Origin: Bacteroidota bacterium
GTDB lineage: Bacteria > Bacteroidota > Bacteroidia > Chitinophagales > Chitinophagaceae
NCBI GenBank assembly: GCA_023416995.1
Contig: JAEZGI010000032.1
Span: 62,001-126,000 of the forward strand
DNA length: 64,000 nucleotides
Reading direction: 5' to 3'
A program made the translations under genes and the position numbers. The first letter of the stretch is position 1. Every line of letters starts with the position of its first letter. The notes under the pieces were generated by a model, which did not search any database, was not told where the DNA came from, and saw nothing but the letters and a program-made list of their open reading frames with translations. Below are positions 60,290 through 64,000 of the stretch, piece by piece.

Positions 60290-61848
60290 AAACAGCAATA
60301 ATAATCGGCGCAGGTCCGGCCGGGCTCACAGCAGCGTACGAATTGCTTACAAGAACCGATATCGTTCCCGTGGTAATTGAAGCCGACAAACAGGTAGGAG
60401 GCATATCAAAAACGGTTGACTTCAAAGGAAATAAGATTGATATCGGGGGACATCGTTTTTTTTCAAAATCAGAAAAGATTATTCAATGGTGGCTGAATTT
60501 TTTACCGTTACAGACCACCGGCGAAGATGAAGCGCTTACTATAAGCTATCAAAATAAAAAAGCGGCGTTCCAAATCGAAGGGGGGCAATCAACATCAGCA
60601 CGTAACGTAATGCTGATCCGGAAACGAAAGTCAAGAATCTTTTACAATGGTGAACTGTTCGATTATCCCTTGAAACTTACAGGTTCAACTTTGTCGAAAC
60701 TGGGTTTTGCTAAAACATTAAAAACCGGTGCATCTTATGCACGTGCAAAGTTGTTCCCTGTTTCTCCCGAAACATCGCTGGAGGATTTTTTTATTAACAG
60801 GTTTGGTACCGAACTCTATCAAACATTTTTCAGAGACTACACCGAAAAAGTGTGGGGCGTGCCTTGTAACCAGATTCCGGCATCCTGGGGGCAGCAAAGA
60901 GTAAAAAATCTGAATGTGGGCAGGTTGATCCGGCATGCATTGAAATCAACATTTTTTCCGGACAAATCCATCACACAACAGCGAACAAGTACAAGTCTGA
61001 TTGAACAATTTCTTTATCCGAAATACGGACCTGGCCAGTTATGGCAAACAGTTGCAGATGAAATAACGCGGCGGGGAGGTAAAATAATCTTAAACAGCAA
61101 GGTTGTGGGTATAATGGGTGATGGTAAACACACCATTCATTCTCTAGATGTCCGAAACGCTGCCGGTGAAGTTGCAACCTACCAGGGCGATTACTTTTTT
61201 TCCACTATGCCTGTTAAAGAACTGGTGGCGATAAGCCATGGCCTCCAGACCGATCCGGTAGTTACAGAAATCGCTTCACGGCTTGAATACCGCGACTTCC
61301 TCATAGTTGGTTTACTGGCAAATCAACTTACTTTAAAAGATGATGATGGTTCAGACATCACTGATAACTGGATTTATGTGCAGGATGGGGGTATACGCGC
61401 AGGAAGAATTCAATTTTTTCATAACTGGAGTCCTGGTATGATTGATGATCCCGATACCAGGTGGATTGGCGTTGAATATTTTTGTGATGATGATGAACCC
61501 TTCTGGAAACTTACCGATAAAGAACTTGCTGATGTCGCGATAGCTGAAATGGAATCAATCGGCGTTCTACAATCTGGTGATATAATTGATCATGTGGTTG
61601 TGCGCGTACCAAAAGCCTATCCCTCTTATTACGGAGCTTATGAAGCGTTCCAAAAAGTGCGGACACATCTTGACCGTATTACCAACTTGTTTCCTGTAGG
61701 AAGAAACGGTATGCATCGCTATAACAACAGTGATCACAGCATGCTGACTGCAATGGCAGCAGTAGATAACATCGTTGCTAACCGGCATGACAAGTCAAAT
61801 ATATGGGAGATCAATACCGACGATGATTATCACGAGGAAACAACATAA
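60286..61848 (+). CDS. FAD-dependent amine-oxidase/UGM-like oxidoreductase
   Basis: 520 aa. FAD-binding Rossmann motif 'TAIIIGAGPAGLTAAYELLT', then 'VVIEADKQVGGISKTVDFKG' and 'IDIGGHRFFSKSEKIIQWW', the arrangement of protoporphyrinogen-oxidase-like and UDP-galactopyranose-mutase-like flavoproteins. The middle part contains 'FRDYTEKVWGVPCNQIPASW', and the C-terminus returns to FAD ('FPVGRNGMHRYNNSDHSMLT'). Coupled by a 4-nt overlap to the GT87-like gene, it probably modifies a sugar or isoprenoid carrier used by it (inference). Confidence 0.85.
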   Translation: MKTAIIIGAGPAGLTAAYELLTRTDIVPVVIEADKQVGGISKTVDFKGNKIDIGGHRFFSKSEKIIQWWLNFLPLQTTGEDEALTISYQNKKAAFQIEGGQSTSARNVMLIRKRKSRIFYNGELFDYPLKLTGSTLSKLGFAKTLKTGASYARAKLFPVSPETSLEDFFINRFGTELYQTFFRDYTEKVWGVPCNQIPASWGQQRVKNLNVGRLIRHALKSTFFPDKSITQQRTSTSLIEQFLYPKYGPGQLWQTVADEITRRGGKIILNSKVVGIMGDGKHTIHSLDVRNAAGEVATYQGDYFFSTMPVKELVAISHGLQTDPVVTEIASRLEYRDFLIVGLLANQLTLKDDDGSDITDNWIYVQDGGIRAGRIQFFHNWSPGMIDDPDTRWIGVEYFCDDDEPFWKLTDKELADVAIAEMESIGVLQSGDIIDHVVVRVPKAYPSYYGAYEAFQKVRTHLDRITNLFPVGRNGMHRYNNSDHSMLTAMAAVDNIVANRHDKSNIWEINTDDDYHEETT

Positions 61849-61860
61849 AAAACCGGGATC

Positions 61861-61882
61861 AACCGGTCCATCTCCGGTTTTG
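61861..61882 (+). terminator. Weak hairpin after the FAD oxidoreductase
   Basis: AACCGG / CCGGTT arms with a 7-nt loop and a short T tail, 12 nt past the stop. Low stability, possibly only partial termination. Confidence 0.4.
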
Positions 61883-61955
61883 GTAATCTTCCGAAATGGG
61901 GATTTCGCCCTGGGCATATGTTTTGGGTAATTGCCTGAAACCCAGAATTTCTACA

Positions 61956-63233
61956 ATGCCAGAGAAAATTATTGTCTACAGTTCCAAAGAAAATGCTAAC
62001 GGGTTTACACTAAAGGAGTTTCTTTTTCGAAATCTTGTAAGTTTTGACTACCGGGAAACCAATGGGGATGATCTGCCTTTTACCACCGAAGGTCCGAAGG
62101 AGGAATGTTTACCAGCCATCGAATTCCCTGATGGAACGGTATTAATAGATCCGCAGTTGTTCACCGTTGCCGCTAAAATAGGTCTCAACCAGGCCCCAAA
62201 AGAAACTTGCTACGACCTTGCAGTCATGGGAGCGGGTCCTGCGGGACTTACCGCTGCAGTATATGGAGGATCCGAAGGTCTAAGTACAATTGTGATCGAA
62301 CGGCATTCACCGGGTGGCAGAATAGGTTCCACTTCACTCGTTGAAAATGTATTGGGCCATCCTAAAGGGATCACGGGAGAAGCTTTTGCTGCCGCCAGCA
62401 GGGAGCAGGCAGAAAAGTTTGGGGTCGAATTCGTAATTCCCGTCGAATTAAAACGGGTGGAGCGTGACGATGAGTTGCTCCGTCTTCATCTTTCCAATGG
62501 AGTTTCCTTCCAGGCGAAAGCCCTGATCGTCGCGGCAGGAGTTAAATACAGGTTATTGAATGTACCGGGCGCCGACAGGCTCACCGGTGCCGGTGTTTAT
62601 TATGGCGCGGCTTTGATTGAGGGCCGCAGGAATAAAGGGAAAGTGGTTTACGTGGTTGGTGGCGCCAATTCGGCCGGCCAGGCCGCCATGTACTTCTCGC
62701 GATACGCCGCGCAGGTGAATATGATTATCCGCGGGGGCGAACTGGAAGGACGAATGTCAGAATACCTCATACGTGAGATCCACGATGTTCACAACATATG
62801 TATTCAGAATCATAGCGAAATTGTGCGGGTAAACGGCGACAACTATCTTGAGTCTATAGAGATCCGCGATGTTAATACAGGCGAAATCCGGGTGAATAAA
62901 CTTGATAGCCTTTTCTTATTAATCGGCGGTGAACCTCATGCAGAATGTGTTAGTGATCTTTTGTTGCGGGATCCAAATGGATTCCTGATCACCGGGCCCC
63001 AACTTGAGGAGGATCCCCGTTTTCAAGAAACATGGCCCCTTGACCGGCGACCAGCTTCACTGGAAACAAATATCCCGGGCGTTTTTGTAGCTGGTGATGT
63101 GCGGATGGGTTCTGCCAAACGTATGGCCGCAGCAATGGGGGATGGGGCGAATGCCATCCAACAGGCGCTTGACTACATACGTGAGATGGAAAACGTCAAT
63201 GGCCGCAAACCGATGGTCACCGCAAAAATTTAA
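61956..63233 (+). CDS. Thioredoxin-reductase-like flavoprotein with N-terminal glutaredoxin-like domain, both without CxxC
   Basis: 425 aa from ATG 61956. Residues 1-80 resemble a glutaredoxin-type fold ('EKIIVYSSKENANGFTLKEF', 'PAIEFPDGTVLIDPQLF') but lack the CxxC. Then comes the two-dinucleotide-domain reductase: 'YDLAVMGAGPAGLTAAVYGG', 'ALIVAAGVKYRLLNVPGADR', 'KVVYVVGGANSAGQAAMYFS' and 'NIPGVFVAGDVRMGSAKRMA'. Where TrxR has CATC, this has 'GAGVYYGAALIE', so no disulfide chemistry. This matches the group annotated as fused response-regulator/thioredoxin-disulfide reductase. It likely uses NADPH and FAD to reduce a partner or quinone. Confidence 0.85.
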   Translation: MPEKIIVYSSKENANGFTLKEFLFRNLVSFDYRETNGDDLPFTTEGPKEECLPAIEFPDGTVLIDPQLFTVAAKIGLNQAPKETCYDLAVMGAGPAGLTAAVYGGSEGLSTIVIERHSPGGRIGSTSLVENVLGHPKGITGEAFAAASREQAEKFGVEFVIPVELKRVERDDELLRLHLSNGVSFQAKALIVAAGVKYRLLNVPGADRLTGAGVYYGAALIEGRRNKGKVVYVVGGANSAGQAAMYFSRYAAQVNMIIRGGELEGRMSEYLIREIHDVHNICIQNHSEIVRVNGDNYLESIEIRDVNTGEIRVNKLDSLFLLIGGEPHAECVSDLLLRDPNGFLITGPQLEEDPRFQETWPLDRRPASLETNIPGVFVAGDVRMGSAKRMAAAMGDGANAIQQALDYIREMENVNGRKPMVTAKI

Positions 63234-63353
63234 ACTTATCGTTGCGAAGGCAGCGAACAGTGTAACAGTTCTGTCCATATTAGCACTGCATTCATAACAG
63301 TAAGCATTCACATACCTGGATTTATATTTCTCACTGCCAAATGAAATTTAATC

Positions 63354-64000
63354 ATGAAAAAACGATTGCTTTTTCCTGTGCTGACTTTTTTCTGCTTATG
63401 TATGCTAAGCACTGCGGCCTTTGCGCAGACTTCAGTCAGCGGCACCCTGCGGTCATCGACAGGCGAGCCTATTATCGGCGCCACTGTTAATGTAAAGGGC
63501 ACTGCACGTTCGGTGAGTACAGATGAAAATGGCCGCTTTACAGTACAGGCAGCATTGGGCGACACGCTCGTTTTTAGTTCAGTTGGCTTCCAGAACAAAG
63601 AGGCTCGGGTTGCCGGCGCAGAAATGAATGAAGTGCTATCCGTTTCAGACGCCTCTCTGAACGAGGTGGTGGTGATTGGTTACCAGACGGTGAAAAAACG
63701 TGACCTCACCGGTGCCACAAGCGTTGTCAGTACCGAAAACACACAAAGACTTGCATCGAGATCCCTTCCTGAGCAGCTCCAGGGACAGGCCGCGGGTGTC
63801 ACAGTGCGAACAGGAGGCGCACCTGGTCAGGAAGCCGTGGTAAACATCCGCGGTTTAAGCACCGTTTTCGGTTCTGCGAGCCCGTTATACGTGATTGACG
63901 GCATGTTCAGCGATCCGAACACTACGGTAAATCCCAATGATATTGAGAGTGTACAGGTTTTGAAAGATGCCTCGGCTGCTGCAATCTATGGTTCGCGCGC
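63354..64000 (+). CDS. SusC/RagA-family TonB-linked outer-membrane receptor, 5' part, cut by window edge
   Basis: The frame is open from ATG 63354 to the last base (215 codons). Signal peptide (MKKRLLFPVLTFFCLCMLST), CarboxypepD_reg-like domain ('VSGTLRSSTGEPIIGATVNV'), then the diagnostic SusC segments 'LNEVVVIGYQTVKKRDLTGA', 'PEQLQGQAAGVTVRTGG', 'NIRGLSTVFGSASPLYVIDG' and 'IESVQVLKDASAAAIYGSRA'. It should import an oligosaccharide or similar ligand together with a SusD lipoprotein expected just beyond the edge. Upstream 63234-63353 contains no gene and no exact TAnnTTTG that I can see. Confidence 0.93.
   Translation, partial: MKKRLLFPVLTFFCLCMLSTAAFAQTSVSGTLRSSTGEPIIGATVNVKGTARSVSTDENGRFTVQAALGDTLVFSSVGFQNKEARVAGAEMNEVLSVSDASLNEVVVIGYQTVKKRDLTGATSVVSTENTQRLASRSLPEQLQGQAAGVTVRTGGAPGQEAVVNIRGLSTVFGSASPLYVIDGMFSDPNTTVNPNDIESVQVLKDASAAAIYGSR

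Noticed and set aside
1..64000. tRNA, rRNA, riboswitch, insertion sequence, prophage or attachment sites
   Set aside because: I looked in the intergenic spaces for cloverleaf-like arms, transposase motifs, terminal inverted repeats and integrase motifs and saw none that I could support; a covariance-model search could still find small RNAs.

Overview
The window looks like chromosomal DNA of a Bacteroidota bacterium, most likely of the Chitinophagaceae/Chitinophagia. The grounds are: type IX secretion (T9SS) components and cargo (PorV, a PorP/SprF-like protein, a giant SprB-repeat adhesin with a gliding-motility type C-terminus, a cargo protein with a type A sorting domain); a SusC-like receptor cut by the right edge; many lipoproteins; and promoter elements of the Bacteroidota form TAnnTTTG. 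I see no tRNA, rRNA, CRISPR array, insertion sequence or prophage. Family names are from recognised motifs; no database search was run.

Layout. 1-10,110: small accessory genes: an edge-cut DUF1801 protein, a secreted RidA protein, a FAD monooxygenase plus cupin pair divergent from an AraC-like regulator, MsrA, a coiled-coil protein with a broken reading frame next to a BlaI repressor and M56 sensor peptidase, an SDR plus AraC regulator, and a small lipoprotein with a duplicated His/Cys motif. 10,293-21,373: a four-gene minus-strand unit: transmembrane Ser/Thr kinase fused to a SUMF1 (FGE-like) domain, a secreted PEGA+SUMF1 protein, a ~2,095-residue adhesin with 23 tandem SprB repeats, and a PorP/SprF-like outer-membrane protein. 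This is the most system-like locus in the window. 21,707-28,794: metabolic genes (NAD(P)-dependent reductase, VOC protein, an SDR pseudogene remnant, a NUDIX/winged-helix regulator, carboxylesterase, NUDIX hydrolase, a large secreted glycosidase-like protein). 28,923-33,097: a T9SS cargo protein whose Ig-like domain is split by a beta-propeller, followed directly by PorV.

33,209-39,212: a heme-copper oxidase subunit III, a TonB-dependent receptor with two tandem dyads at its promoter, a cytochrome c lipoprotein and two uncharacterised exported K/E-rich proteins. 39,358-44,858: the imuA-imuB-dnaE2 damage-inducible mutagenesis cassette behind a perfect 17-bp dyad that overlaps its -7 element. 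44,925-51,511: SDR, M28 peptidase, a PepSY-like protein, DUF2490 and a GH95 alpha-L-fucosidase. 51,508-58,358: ABC exporter, PPOX-fold protein, copper-type P-ATPase with a small metallochaperone, and opposite them a TlpA thioredoxin overlapping a BNR/sialidase-like lipoprotein with a CDCC cluster. 58,454-64,000: an Ala/Lys-rich coiled-coil protein, a GT87-like membrane glycosyltransferase translationally coupled to a FAD oxidoreductase, a cysteine-less thioredoxin-reductase-like flavoprotein, and the 5' part of a SusC-like receptor.

The best candidates for something undescribed are the kinase/SUMF1/SprB/PorP operon and the tandem operators of the TonB receptor. Smaller points are the CDCC sialidase-like protein beside copper genes and the shared coiled-coil composition of the M56 sensor tail and its neighbour.
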